DNA of 64,000 bases from Eubacterium sp. (GCA_017539165.1 JAFYHN010000025.1:1-64000); one strand, 5' to 3'. Shown: positions 24,626-33,502, counted from the first letter of the stretch. A program made the numbers and translations. Notes: generated by a model not told the origin, from the sequence alone.

Positions 24626-24787
24626 CATGCTCTTATATCTTCGTGATTATAAGCGAGAAGTATGTCACCATATTTCGTTCTGTTCACGAGTGTGCATGGA
24701 TGGTTGTGACGTGAACAATTATAGCTTGCAATTCTTTGAAATGTCAAGTAATTTATGAAAAATTCATATATTTTTGTTCAGTTATGA
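24626..24787. other. Non-coding leader region upstream of the larB promoter
   Basis: About 160 bases with no supported gene. It holds three small inverted repeats: CTTATA/TATAAG (24632-24653), GTTCACG/CGTGAAC (24682-24716) and TATGAA-AAA-TTCATA just upstream of the -35. These might be operator sites; none matches a family I recognise. Confidence 0.3.
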
Positions 24788-24816
24788 TTGTTAGTGCACA
24801 AAATATCTGATAAAAT
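24788..24816 (+). promoter_or_regulatory. larB promoter
   Basis: TTGTTA (24788-24793), a 17-bp spacer and TAAAAT (24811-24816). It lies upstream of ATG 24878 and rules out the in-frame upstream start at 24788. Confidence 0.65.
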
Positions 24817-24877
24817 GTGCTTTAATGGTTTTATCAGAAAAAACGTTATTTTTAAATATTGGGAACGGGTGATCTTT

Positions 24878-25570
24878 ATGGTTTCGAAAAGTAGTTATGA
24901 AGAGATGGAATTTGCCAAACTTGATACTGACAGAGAATCCCGTACTGGTTTTCCGGAAGTGGTCTTCTGTGAAGGGAAGACTGATAAGCACCTGGTAGAG
25001 ATATATAAGAGATTATACAAGAATGACGGTCAGGTTTTTGGAACCAGAGCCAGTCAGCACCAGTATGAAGAAGTAAAGCGGGTCCTTCCGAATGTAGAGT
25101 ATGATGAGGTTTCCAGAATCCTTAAGAGCGTGCCTGCGAAGTCTGAAAAGAAGGAAAATGATAAAGATTATATAGTGGTATGCACAGGCGGCACAGCTGA
25201 TATTCCTGTGGCTGAAGAGGCGGCTCAGACAGCTGAGTACTTCGGAACAACGGTAGTCAGAATATATGATGTCGGAGTCAGCGGGATACACAGGGTTTTG
25301 TCCAAGCAGGACGTATTAAGAAATGCAAACTGCGTTATTGCTGTTGCAGGTATGGAAGGGGCTCTAGCCAGTGTGATAGGAGGTCTTGTCTCCAATCCGG
25401 TTGTGGCTGTTCCTACATCTGTGGGATACGGAGCGTCATTTGGCGGAATGTCAGCGCTTCTTACGATGATCAATTCCTGTGCAAATGGAATCACTGTAGT
25501 TAATATTGATAATGGATATGGAGCGGGATATGTGGCAACGCAGATAGACCGCCTGGCTAAAAGGAGATAG
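24878..25570 (+). CDS. larB: Nickel pincer cofactor biosynthesis protein LarB
   Basis: A 230-residue enzyme that carboxylates and hydrolyses nicotinic acid adenine dinucleotide, the first step of the nickel-pincer nucleotide of lactate racemase. The C-terminal half resembles PurE (AIR carboxylase): VVCTGGTADIPVAEEAA, VIAVAGMEGALASVIGGL, and PVVAVPTSVGYGASFGG. The N-terminal region with FPEVVFCEGKT is typical of LarB. I choose ATG 24878, with GGGTGA upstream and a promoter just before it. It is separated from larC by a terminator and an independent promoter, an unusual split. A 78-codon gene follows two bases after the stop. Confidence 0.92.
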   Translation: MVSKSSYEEMEFAKLDTDRESRTGFPEVVFCEGKTDKHLVEIYKRLYKNDGQVFGTRASQHQYEEVKRVLPNVEYDEVSRILKSVPAKSEKKENDKDYIVVCTGGTADIPVAEEAAQTAEYFGTTVVRIYDVGVSGIHRVLSKQDVLRNANCVIAVAGMEGALASVIGGLVSNPVVAVPTSVGYGASFGGMSALLTMINSCANGITVVNIDNGYGAGYVATQIDRLAKRR

Positions 25571-25572
25571 AC

Positions 25573-25809
25573 ATGAATCCAATGGATATGGTACAGCTTG
25601 CGGGAAGACTGGGGACATTTAAACAGCAGCATCCGAAGTTTGGGAAGTTTTTAAAATCGGTTGCGGCAAAGGGAATAACCGAAGGGGCTGTAATGGAGGT
25701 TAAATTCCGCGCTGTAGACGGACAGGAATATGTATCTAATATTCGTCTTACGAAGGAAGATATAGAAACTATCCAGATGATCAAAAGTATGGGAAAATCG
25801 GGAAAGTAA
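25573..25809 (+). CDS. Small conserved-looking protein coupled to larB
   Basis: A 78-residue protein that I do not recognise. It starts two bases after the larB stop, with AAAGGAGA inside the last larB codons as SD, so translation is probably coupled. It is basic at the front (FKQQHPKFGKFLKSVAAKGI) and has a plausible beta-beta-alpha pattern (GAVMEVKFRAVDGQEYVSNIRL then KEDIETIQMIKSM). No membrane segment or Cys is present. Position suggests a link to LarB, but many Clostridia have similar small proteins elsewhere, and position is the only evidence. Confidence 0.65.
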   Translation: MNPMDMVQLAGRLGTFKQQHPKFGKFLKSVAAKGITEGAVMEVKFRAVDGQEYVSNIRLTKEDIETIQMIKSMGKSGK

Positions 25810-25865
25810 AAGTATTAAAGAAAAAATATAAAGGTTAAAAGTAAAAAAATAATGAGGAGTTTATC

Positions 25866-27686
25866 ATGAAGCTTGCATTTTTTGTGGGGGATATTATTCA
25901 GTCCTATGAATCGGCACTGATTAAAAGCATGCAAAGGATAACTAGAGAGAAGGGATACAGGGTTGACATTTTCGCCAATTGCTGTGTTCCAAGTGGAGAT
26001 TATCTCCACGTTGAAGGCTTGAAGAAGGTTTTCTATATATCGGATCTTAAGAAGTACGATGGCATTATCACTGCCGATGATACCATGCATAACTTCGGAA
26101 TAAATATGGATCTGAGAAAGCATCTGGCTGAAAATGCCGACTGTCCGGTTGTTTCTATCAGGAATTCGGTAGAGGGAAATTATAACGTGGTCATAGATGA
26201 CAGATATGAGATATATCGTATGACCAGACATATCATAGAGCATCACGGCTGCAAGAACATAGGTTTTGTAACCGGTACATTTGAGTTGGAGGACTCGTCC
26301 AACAGACTCAGTGGTTTTGAAGATGCCATGGCAGATGCCGGGCTTATAGTAGATGAAGAAGATATTTTTTACGGTAATTACTGGATCGACCAGGGGGATG
26401 AAACGGCTGATTACTTCATCCGCCGTTCAAAGGGACTTCCAGAAGCTATAATATGTTCAAATGACTACATGGCGATAGCCCTTATAGAGGCATTAAGAAA
26501 AAGAGATATCAATTGTCCGGAAGATATATTGATAACCGGACTTGATAATGTGCAGGAAGCTTATGAGAATGTTCCGGCACTTTCGACCATCGACTTTTCT
26601 GAACAGAATCTTATAGATGCTGCAGTTTCAATCATCGAGGAGCTGAAAGAGGGAAAGGAAGTCGAGAAGACAAGAGTAGTCAAGGGAAAATGTGTATTCC
26701 GCTCAAGCTGTGGATGCACAGATGTCAATCATGAGATAATCCATACTTACAAGATCATGAAGGACATCATTAATGAAGAACACAACAACGCGATCCGATG
26801 TGTAAATATGAATATTACATTTGGTAGCGTTCTAGAAGAAGAAGAGTGTATCAGGTGGGCTCTTCAGATATTAAAGAAGACAAAGCGATATGAGCATATA
26901 TACGCGGTAGTCAGAAACCATCTGCGTGCTGAGATCAAAGAGATAGGAAATGTAACGCATCTCAATGAAGAAGCTGACGCAGTAAATGTCATCTCTGAGA
27001 ATAAGGAAAACGAGCTGGATGGAAAGTGCAATGTATTCTTCCCGATCAGTTGTCAGGATGAAATGTACGGTTACTTCGTAATCCAGTTGAAGGACAATAC
27101 TGACAGACATTTTGATGAGGTAATGGCTCAGCTGCTTATAACGGTTGGAAATACATTTAAGAAGCTTGAGTTCCTGTCTTATCAGGGTGAACTTAAGACA
27201 ATCAAGAAGCTGTATCAGCAGGATTCTCTTACAGGCCTGTATAATAGAAGAGGTTTCGAGAGAAAGATTCGTGAATTATACGAGGAAGAAGATGAGAACT
27301 TAAGAGTTGCGATATCCAGTATAGATGCTGATGGATTAAAACATGTAAATGATACCTTCGGACACCTGGAAGGAGACAAGGTTATAACTGCAATAGCAGA
27401 AAGTATATCAGAGTCCCTGGATAGTGGTGAGTTTGCTGCTCGTGTAGGTGGAGATGAATTCTCTGCTGTTATCATCCTGCGTGATGGTAAGGATATGTAT
27501 GAATTCAGAGAGAGAGTTTATGAGAATGTAAAGAAGAAATCTGCTGAATTCACTGACTATTCTCTGGGAGTAAGTGTCGGAGTAGCTGAAGTTAAATCTC
27601 ATAGAGGATTAATAGAAGGAATGCAGGAAGCCGATAAGGATATGTATGAGCAGAAAGTGCTGCATCATAGTGTGAGAGTGGATTGA
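25866..27686 (+). CDS. Diguanylate cyclase with LacI/periplasmic-binding-type sensor domain
   Basis: A 606-residue cytoplasmic protein. Residues 1-285 match the sugar-binding core of LacI-family regulators (FFVGDIIQSYESALIKSMQR, GFVTGTFELEDSSNRLSGF, AIICSNDYMAIALIEAL, ITGLDNVQEA), but there is no helix-turn-helix in front and no signal peptide or membrane helix. A GAF-like region (about 290-440) follows, then a GGDEF domain with an intact signature at 528-532 and SLTGLYNRRGF at its start. It should therefore make cyclic di-GMP in response to an intracellular sugar or similar ligand. No RxxD inhibitory site is evident. The gene is monocistronic, with a terminator downstream. Ligand identity is unknown. 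Confidence 0.87.
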   Translation: MKLAFFVGDIIQSYESALIKSMQRITREKGYRVDIFANCCVPSGDYLHVEGLKKVFYISDLKKYDGIITADDTMHNFGINMDLRKHLAENADCPVVSIRNSVEGNYNVVIDDRYEIYRMTRHIIEHHGCKNIGFVTGTFELEDSSNRLSGFEDAMADAGLIVDEEDIFYGNYWIDQGDETADYFIRRSKGLPEAIICSNDYMAIALIEALRKRDINCPEDILITGLDNVQEAYENVPALSTIDFSEQNLIDAAVSIIEELKEGKEVEKTRVVKGKCVFRSSCGCTDVNHEIIHTYKIMKDIINEEHNNAIRCVNMNITFGSVLEEEECIRWALQILKKTKRYEHIYAVVRNHLRAEIKEIGNVTHLNEEADAVNVISENKENELDGKCNVFFPISCQDEMYGYFVIQLKDNTDRHFDEVMAQLLITVGNTFKKLEFLSYQGELKTIKKLYQQDSLTGLYNRRGFERKIRELYEEEDENLRVAISSIDADGLKHVNDTFGHLEGDKVITAIAESISESLDSGEFAARVGGDEFSAVIILRDGKDMYEFRERVYENVKKKSAEFTDYSLGVSVGVAEVKSHRGLIEGMQEADKDMYEQKVLHHSVRVD

Positions 27687-27720
27687 TTGAATTTGAAAAG
27701 AATAAAGTATAGAATAAAAC

Positions 27721-27751
27721 AAAAATGACCTGCTAAAACAGGTCATTTTTT
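27721..27751. terminator. Bidirectional terminator between GGDEF gene and tRNA-Lys
   Basis: A 12-bp stem (27721-27732 with 27739-27750) with a 6-nt loop and a six-T run on the plus strand. The minus strand has five T, so it can also end the tRNA-Lys transcript. Confidence 0.85.
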
Positions 27752-27820
27752 GATAGTATACTCAGGCAAAAAGAAAAGGCCAAAAACCTTGCCTACACAA
27801 AGTCCTCAGCCCTCCTGGAG

Positions 27821-27893
27821 TGGGCCGCCGGGGGCTCGAACCCCGCACACCCTGATTAAGAGTCAGGTGCTCTACCAAATGAGCTAGCGGCCC
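27821..27893 (-). tRNA. tRNA-Lys(CTT)
   Basis: A 73-nt cloverleaf on the minus strand: acceptor GGGCCGC/GCGGCCC, D-stem GCTC/GAGC, anticodon arm CCTGA-CTCTTAA-TCAGG with anticodon CTT, T-arm CGGGG-TTCGAGC-CCCCG. CCA is not encoded. Confidence 0.96.
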
Positions 27894-27928
27894 GCATTTA
27901 GCGGTGTCTTCTTTCGAAGTACTAGGCA

Positions 27929-27957
27929 ATTATAAGACAGCATGATTGGAAATGCAA
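27929..27957 (-). promoter_or_regulatory. tRNA-Lys promoter
   Basis: On the minus strand TTGCAT, 17 bases, TATAAT ends 35 bases before the tRNA. The same two hexamers and spacing precede tRNA-Gln. Confidence 0.8.
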
Positions 27958-28115
27958 CCTTTTTTTCACACTTTATTCAAATTTGGATGTTTTCTACAAA
28001 ATATCGAAAAAAATGGACGATTTTTTTCCATTTAAATCATATTGACTATTAGAAATCTGGCATTTCTTTAGAAATACTGAAGGCTTTAATTATATTCCGA
28101 TATATGATAAAATAT
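27958..28115. other. AT-rich intergenic region before mnmE
   Basis: About 160 bases of very AT-rich sequence without a supported gene. It contains an A/T inverted repeat GAAAAAAAT/ATTTTTTTC, a small AGAAAT/ATTTCT hairpin, and TATGAT at 28103-28108, which is the likely mnmE -10; no strong -35 is seen for it. Confidence 0.35.
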
Positions 28116-28146
28116 CTCCGACTATGCTTATGTCGGGGTTTTTTTT
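28116..28146 (+). promoter_or_regulatory. Hairpin plus T8 run covering the mnmE ribosome-binding site
   Basis: CTCCGAC (28116-28122) pairs with GTCGGGG (28132-28138) over seven base pairs with a 9-nt loop, and eight T follow directly before the ATG at 28147. The only plausible SD, GGGG at 28135-28138, is inside the stem. It looks like an intrinsic terminator placed on a start codon, or a translation-blocking hairpin. Confidence 0.55.
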
Positions 28147-29559
28147 ATGTTTAAGAGTGATACAATCTGCGCTATAGCTACCGGACTGGGTAAGTCTGCT
28201 ATCGGAATGATAAGAGTCAGCGGACCGGATGCTATCAATATATGTGATGGAATCTTCGAGGGAAAGAAGAAGCTCACCGATATGGATTCTTTTACTGCGG
28301 CATTTGGCCGTATAGTCGACAGAAATCCAGCGAACGGTGAATGCGATATTCTCGACGAAGCGATTGTTCTTGTCATGAAAGCGCCGCACACATATACTAC
28401 AGAGAATACGGTTGAGATCGATCTTCATGGTGGTACCCTTGTTATAAGGAAGGTTCTGGAACTTCTTGTTAAGTCGGGGGTGCGTGTGGCAGAGCCGGGT
28501 GAATTCACTAAGAGGGCATTTCTCGGTGGCAGGATTGATATGACCGAGGCAGAAGCGGTTATGGATGTGATAAATGCCGAAACCGACAGAGCGCTTAAGA
28601 CTTCGGTTAATCAGCTGACAGGAAAGCTCAGAGAGGAGATAGCGGCTATAAGAGAAAAGATTCTCTACCACACGGCGTATATCGAGTCTGCGCTGGATGA
28701 TCCAGAGAATTACAGTCTGGATGGATTCGGTGAGAAACTGTCAGATGAGATAAATGATATATTAAGTAGAATAGACCGCCTTGTGTCTACTGCGGACGAA
28801 GGAAGACTGATAAGGGAAGGAATAAGGACTGCTATTGTCGGAAGACCGAATGTAGGAAAGTCATCCATCCTTAATCTTCTTCTTGGAGAGGACAGGGCGA
28901 TTGTAACAGATATAGAAGGAACGACTAGAGATACACTTGAGGAGTATGTAAATGTAGATGGCATACTTCTGAAGCTTATTGATACGGCAGGAATTCGTGA
29001 TACGGCTGATGTAGTTGAGAGGATAGGTGTTGATAAAGCCAGAAGCAGTATGGAAGATGCTGATCTGGTCATGCTTATACTTGATGGCTCACATGAACCG
29101 ACCGAATCAGATATGCAGCTTCTGGATGAAGTGTCTGGAAGAAATGCTATCTATATAATAAATAAGACAGATAAAGATATCGTCTTTACCGGAGAGATGC
29201 TTAGGAGTCTTCTGAAGAACAAGAATCCGGAGATAGACAACTTCAGAATTGTAGAACTTTCGGCTAAGACATCTGCCGGGCTTGAGAATCTGAGAGATAT
29301 GATATCAGACATGTTCTTCCATGAGGAACTGGATTATAATGATCAGTTGTATATTACCAAGGCTCGTCATAAGTCATCACTTATCGAGGCAGAGAAAAGT
29401 CTGAAACGTGTAATTGAAAGTATTGAAGAAGGCTTAGGCGAAGACTTCTATACTATAGATCTGATGGCTGCATACGAATCACTAGGCGAGATCATCGGTG
29501 AGACGCTAGAAGACGACCTGGCTGATAAGATATTCAGTGAATTCTGCATGGGAAAATAG
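28147..29559 (+). CDS. mnmE: tRNA modification GTPase MnmE (TrmE)
   Basis: A 470-residue GTPase acting with MnmG to make 5-carboxymethylaminomethyl-type uridine at the wobble position of tRNAs. The N-terminal folate-binding domain starts FKSDTICAIATGLGKSAIGM, a standard family opening that confirms ATG 28147. The G domain has GRPNVGKSS, TRDTLEE, DTAGI and NKTD, and the protein ends CMGK, close to the usual C(I/L)GK. No ordinary SD is present; the start is preceded by the hairpin described at 28116. mnmG follows after structured element A, as in the usual mnmE-mnmG order. Confidence 0.96.
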   Translation: MFKSDTICAIATGLGKSAIGMIRVSGPDAINICDGIFEGKKKLTDMDSFTAAFGRIVDRNPANGECDILDEAIVLVMKAPHTYTTENTVEIDLHGGTLVIRKVLELLVKSGVRVAEPGEFTKRAFLGGRIDMTEAEAVMDVINAETDRALKTSVNQLTGKLREEIAAIREKILYHTAYIESALDDPENYSLDGFGEKLSDEINDILSRIDRLVSTADEGRLIREGIRTAIVGRPNVGKSSILNLLLGEDRAIVTDIEGTTRDTLEEYVNVDGILLKLIDTAGIRDTADVVERIGVDKARSSMEDADLVMLILDGSHEPTESDMQLLDEVSGRNAIYIINKTDKDIVFTGEMLRSLLKNKNPEIDNFRIVELSAKTSAGLENLRDMISDMFFHEELDYNDQLYITKARHKSSLIEAEKSLKRVIESIEEGLGEDFYTIDLMAAYESLGEIIGETLEDDLADKIFSEFCMGK

Positions 29560-29565
29560 TGTTAC

Positions 29566-29782
29566 TATTCATAGCATCCACGTTAAAAACAAAAAAACTT
29601 TGCTTGCAAAACGTTTTTTTGTTTTTAACGTGGATAGCCTGCGAAGCAGGAACCTTAAACTCCATGATTTAGTGCTGCGTTAGCAGCAGTAGAGCATCGC
29701 ATGAAGATTTGTATAAGCTTGCTTAATACAAATTGTCATGCGAGTGCGGACTCAAGAATGGGGTTTAAGGTTGCTATGAATA
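29566..29782 (+). other. Four-way-junction repeat element, long copy (family copy A)
   Basis: Closing stem TATTCATAGCA/TGCTATGAATA (29566-29576 with 29772-29782). Inside: a perfect 22-bp hairpin (29577-29598 with 29613-29634) capped TTTG-CTTG-CAAA; hairpin CCTGC-GAA-GCAGG (29638-29650); and an 11- to 14-bp stem starting at 29652 pairing with 29760-29771, which encloses GATTTAGTGCTGCG, a GCTGC-GTTA-GCAGC hairpin and another long hairpin with a CTTG cap. It begins six bases after the mnmE stop and ends 19 bases before mnmG. It is not a simple terminator. Confidence 0.8.
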
Positions 29783-29801
29783 AGAAAGAAGGAAGATATA
29801 A

Positions 29802-31706
29802 ATGAACGTAGAGGAAAGTTATGACATAGTTATAGTAGGAGCGGGACATGCCGGTTGTGAGGCTGCTCTGGCTGCTGCAAGACTTGGTCTGGAGACTATT
29901 ATATTTACGGTTAGTATGGACAGTGTGGCTCTTATGCCATGTAACCCAAACATAGGTGGTAGCTCCAAGGGGCATCTGGTTCGTGAGATAGATGCTCTTG
30001 GCGGAGAGATGGGTAAGAATATTGACAAGACCTATATTCAGTCGAAGATGCTGAATGTTTCCAAGGGACCAGCGGTACATTCACTGAGGGCTCAGGCGGA
30101 TAAGGTTGAGTATACAAAGCATATGAGAATGACACTTCAGGCAGAGCCACATCTTACGCTTCGTCAGGCTGAGGTTTCTGAACTTATATATGAACCTGTA
30201 ACTGATACAGATGGTGAGACTGGAGCTCAGTATAAAGTGACCGGGGTTAAGACATTTTCGGGAGCTATATACCATGCAAAGGCAGTTGTGCTTTGTACTG
30301 GAGTTTATCTCAAGGCTATGTGCATCTACGGTGACACCATAACTTATACCGGACCGAACGGACTAATGTCGGCGGACCATCTGTCAGATTCTATGACGGA
30401 TGCCGGAATTCCTCTGAGAAGGTTCAAGACCGGAACTCCTCCGAGACTGGACAGAAAGTCCATAGACTTTTCAAAGATGAGCGAGCAGAAGGGTGACGAT
30501 CATATCCAGCCGTTTTCATTTACTAATACGGAAGAAGATATCAAGAGAGAGCAGATATCCTGCTGGCTCACATATACAAGCGAAGAAACACATGAGATAA
30601 TTCATGAAAATATAGACAGATCTCCGCTTTATTCCGGGGTCATAAAGGGAACTGGACCGAGATACTGTCCTTCTATAGAAGACAAGGTAATGAAGTTTCC
30701 GGACAAGGACAGGCATCAGTTATTTGTAGAACCTGAGGGAGAGTTCACATCGGAAATGTATCTGGACGGTCTTTCGTCTTCTATGCCTGAGGACGTTCAG
30801 TACAGGATGGTTCATTCTATTCCAGGGTTGGAGAATGCTAAGATTGTAAGACCGGCATATGCCATAGAATATGATTGTATATCTGCTACGGATTTAAAAC
30901 CGTCATTGGAATTTAAATCTGTGGATGGACTTTTTTCTGCGGGGCAGATAAATGGTTCCAGTGGTTATGAGGAAGCCGGAGCTCAGGGACTTATGGCAGG
31001 TATCAACGCTGCCAGAAAGCTGCAGGGCAAGGAAGCAGTCGTTCTTTCCAGATCAGATGGATATATTGGTGTTCTTATAGATGATCTGGTTACCAAAGAG
31101 ACCAGAGAGCCTTACAGAATGATGACAAGTCGTGCCGAATACAGACTTCTTCTGAGACAGGATAACGCAGATCTCAGACTTACTGATATAGGATATGAGA
31201 TAGGTCTTATAGATGATGAGAGATACGCAAGTTTCTGTGAGAAAAGAAGGCTTATTGAGTCTGAGATAGAGAGACTTAAGAGTGTAATGATAGGAGCCGG
31301 TAAGGAGACTCAGGAATTCTTGTCAAAGAATAACAGTTCTCCTATCCATACTGCTGTATCAATAGCAGATATCATCAGAAGGCCGGAATTCAGTTACGAT
31401 AGTGTTAAAGAACTGGATAAGGAAAGGCCGGATCTTCCGCTTACATCAGAGATAATTGAGCAGATAGATATATCTATAAAATATGAAGGCTATATTGAAA
31501 GACAAAAACGGCAGGTAGAACATTTCCAGAAGATGGAAGAGAAGAAGATACCTGCAGACATTGATTACTCGAAGGTTAAGAATCTCCGAATTGAAGCCAG
31601 ACAGAAACTTGAGGCAGTCAGACCTCAGTCGATAGGTCAGGCTTCACGAATATCAGGAGTGTCACCTGCGGATGTAACCATGATAATGTTATATCTTAAC
31701 ATATAG
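29802..31706 (+). CDS. mnmG: tRNA uridine-5-carboxymethylaminomethyl modification enzyme MnmG (GidA)
   Basis: A 634-residue FAD enzyme, partner of MnmE. The FAD motif [19 protein letters not shown] opens the protein, [22 protein letters not shown] is a family signature, and [10 protein letters not shown] and [18 protein letters not shown] follow. Length is normal (about 620-640). GAAGGA precedes ATG 29802. It is separated from mnmE only by element A. The exonuclease gene begins 14 bases after the stop. rsmG, often next to mnmG, is here on the opposite strand after one intervening gene. Confidence 0.96.
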   Translation: MNVEESYDIVIVGAGHAGCEAALAAARLGLETIIFTVSMDSVALMPCNPNIGGSSKGHLVREIDALGGEMGKNIDKTYIQSKMLNVSKGPAVHSLRAQADKVEYTKHMRMTLQAEPHLTLRQAEVSELIYEPVTDTDGETGAQYKVTGVKTFSGAIYHAKAVVLCTGVYLKAMCIYGDTITYTGPNGLMSADHLSDSMTDAGIPLRRFKTGTPPRLDRKSIDFSKMSEQKGDDHIQPFSFTNTEEDIKREQISCWLTYTSEETHEIIHENIDRSPLYSGVIKGTGPRYCPSIEDKVMKFPDKDRHQLFVEPEGEFTSEMYLDGLSSSMPEDVQYRMVHSIPGLENAKIVRPAYAIEYDCISATDLKPSLEFKSVDGLFSAGQINGSSGYEEAGAQGLMAGINAARKLQGKEAVVLSRSDGYIGVLIDDLVTKETREPYRMMTSRAEYRLLLRQDNADLRLTDIGYEIGLIDDERYASFCEKRRLIESEIERLKSVMIGAGKETQEFLSKNNSSPIHTAVSIADIIRRPEFSYDSVKELDKERPDLPLTSEIIEQIDISIKYEGYIERQKRQVEHFQKMEEKKIPADIDYSKVKNLRIEARQKLEAVRPQSIGQASRISGVSPADVTMIMLYLNI

Positions 31707-31720
31707 AGGGATTAGAATCA

Positions 31721-32716
31721 GTGAACTATATAGTATTTGACCTGGAATGGAATCAGAGTCCCGGTGGTAGGGCAGGCGAGCATCCCAGGATGCCATTTGA
31801 AATAATTGAAATAGGTGCTGTACGACTTGATGAAAGTTTCTCCATTACAGGAGAATTCCGTCGTCTTGTTAAACCCAAGCTTTATACAAAGCTCCATAAG
31901 TATATAAAAGATATCCTTAGCTATGATGAAGAGGTTCTGAAGGAACAAGGAGTTCCGTTCAAGGATGCCTGTACTGATTTTCTGGAGTGGTGTGGTGAAG
32001 GAAGCGATGATGGATACGTATTCTGTTCATGGGGACCATCGGATCTTCATACGCTTCAGAACAACATGGACTTTTATAATATGGAGAAAATGCATTTCCC
32101 GCTTACATTCTATGACGTTCAGCAGATATATGCGGAGAAGTATTCCAAAACTCATACTGTGTGCAAGCTTGAGAAAGCAATAGAGCATCTGAAACTGAAT
32201 GAAGACAGACCTTATCATGCAGCTATAAATGATGCTTATTATACAGCCAGAGTCATGCAGGATGGTGGACTTGGCGATATAACAGAGAAATATGTATATG
32301 ATACTTACCGTCACCCTAAGAAGAGAAATCAGAATATCCATGATTTCCATGATGGTATATTTGAGGAGATTCTTGGGGAATACAGTACCAAGAAGGAAGC
32401 ACTTTCGGATAAACATGTTACCGATATAAGATGCGCTGTTTGCGGTAAGAAAACGAATAAGATAATAAAGACATTTCAGATTAATAACACTACATGTATG
32501 GGTGTTGGAAAATGTTATAGGCACGGACGAATGCTTTCTACATTGAAGCTCCGTCCGGCTTCAGATAGTTCAGATTCGGTTTTCGTTGTAAAGAAGGTTG
32601 TACCTATAAATAAGTCAAGATTTAAAGAAATCCGAGTTAAGAAAGATGTTCTCGCTGAGAAAAAGCGAGAAAAAGACCGTAAATATAAAGAAAGAAAGAT
32701 GGAATCGGATGATTAA
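31721..32716 (+). CDS. DEDDh 3'-5' exonuclease with zinc-finger-like and basic C-terminus
   Basis: A 331-residue protein of the DnaQ/KapD exonuclease fold. Exo I is FDLEWNQ (D and E), Exo II WGPSDLHTLQNN, and Exo III YHAAINDAYYT (His and Asp), so all four metal ligands and the catalytic His are present. After about residue 225 a CAVCGKKT ... GKCYRHG region could bind zinc, and the end is a lysine/arginine-rich tail. The substrate may be RNA or DNA. Translation starts at GTG 31721 with GAGG upstream. It is 14 bases after mnmG and convergent with rsmG. Confidence 0.85.
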   Translation: MNYIVFDLEWNQSPGGRAGEHPRMPFEIIEIGAVRLDESFSITGEFRRLVKPKLYTKLHKYIKDILSYDEEVLKEQGVPFKDACTDFLEWCGEGSDDGYVFCSWGPSDLHTLQNNMDFYNMEKMHFPLTFYDVQQIYAEKYSKTHTVCKLEKAIEHLKLNEDRPYHAAINDAYYTARVMQDGGLGDITEKYVYDTYRHPKKRNQNIHDFHDGIFEEILGEYSTKKEALSDKHVTDIRCAVCGKKTNKIIKTFQINNTTCMGVGKCYRHGRMLSTLKLRPASDSSDSVFVVKKVVPINKSRFKEIRVKKDVLAEKKREKDRKYKERKMESDD

Positions 32717-32751
32717 TGGATGAATCCGGGTGATAATCTCTCATTAGAATG

Positions 32752-33474
32752 CTACAAGGGTTCTTTGCGCTGTATTCCAGCTTTTCGAGGATATGCTTTA
32801 GGAGTTTTTTTCTGTTTTTCAATAACAACAAAACTCCTGTGGATATCGGAATCAGCGAGGCTGAAAGTTACGGTATCACATAGTTTGCCACCAAGAACTG
32901 AGATTGCATTACCTGCGTTTTTCAGTTCTTCTTCTATTTCACCGGATTTATAGGCCACAAAATACCCACCTACTTTTGCGTAAGGAAGACAGTATTCTGT
33001 GAGAACATTCTGGCTGGCGACAGCTCTTGATATAACAAAGTCAAAGTTGTCCCTGAGTTTAGGATTTCGTGCTCCTTCTTCAGCTCTTGCGTGAATAGTA
33101 GTAACATTTTTAAGATTTAGTTCGGCGATTACTTCGTCAAGAAAACGAATACGTTTATTCAGAGAATCAAGCAAAGTAAGATGAATGTCAGGGAATGCTA
33201 TCTTGAGCGGGATTCCCGGAAAACCGGCACCTGTACCTACGTCGATCACATTTACAGGTGAATCGGAGATATGGGAACATTCTTTTACTGCCTGTATGAG
33301 AGACAGACTGTCAGCAAAATGCTTCAGGTCGAATTCATCACTGTCTGTTATAGCAGTAAGGTTCATTACTTTATTACGTTCAATCACCATATTTTTATAT
33401 ATTTCGAAGGCATTAAGCTGTTCTTCGGAGAGATTAATGCCGAGAAGCTCAGCGTATTCGTTTAATTTACTCAT
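32752..33474 (-). CDS. rsmG: 16S rRNA (guanine527-N7)-methyltransferase RsmG (GidB)
   Basis: A 240-residue SAM methyltransferase acting on 16S rRNA helix 18. The SAM-binding segment VIDVGTGAGFPGIPLKIAFP and DSLNKRIRFLDEV are diagnostic, and RNKVMNLTAITD lies in the N-terminal part. Its end is 35 bases from the convergent exonuclease gene. In many Firmicutes rsmG follows mnmG on the same strand; here it is inverted. An inverted repeat at 33503-33531 lies just upstream of its start. Confidence 0.94.
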   Translation of the reverse strand: MSKLNEYAELLGINLSEEQLNAFEIYKNMVIERNKVMNLTAITDSDEFDLKHFADSLSLIQAVKECSHISDSPVNVIDVGTGAGFPGIPLKIAFPDIHLTLLDSLNKRIRFLDEVIAELNLKNVTTIHARAEEGARNPKLRDNFDFVISRAVASQNVLTEYCLPYAKVGGYFVAYKSGEIEEELKNAGNAISVLGGKLCDTVTFSLADSDIHRSFVVIEKQKKTPKAYPRKAGIQRKEPL

Positions 33475-33502
33475 GGGCGTTTACCTCTGACTAAAGTATT
33501 GT

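Noticed and set aside
24475-24747. Minus-strand frame that could be a hidden LarC2 or small gene
   Set aside because: Its product shows no LarC2 feature, crosses the larC terminator and has no SD. LarC2 must be on the other strand in any case.
29566-29782. Group II intron or transposon explanation for the structured element
   Set aside because: No reverse transcriptase, transposase or ORF inside, no domain V-like hairpin and no target-site duplication.
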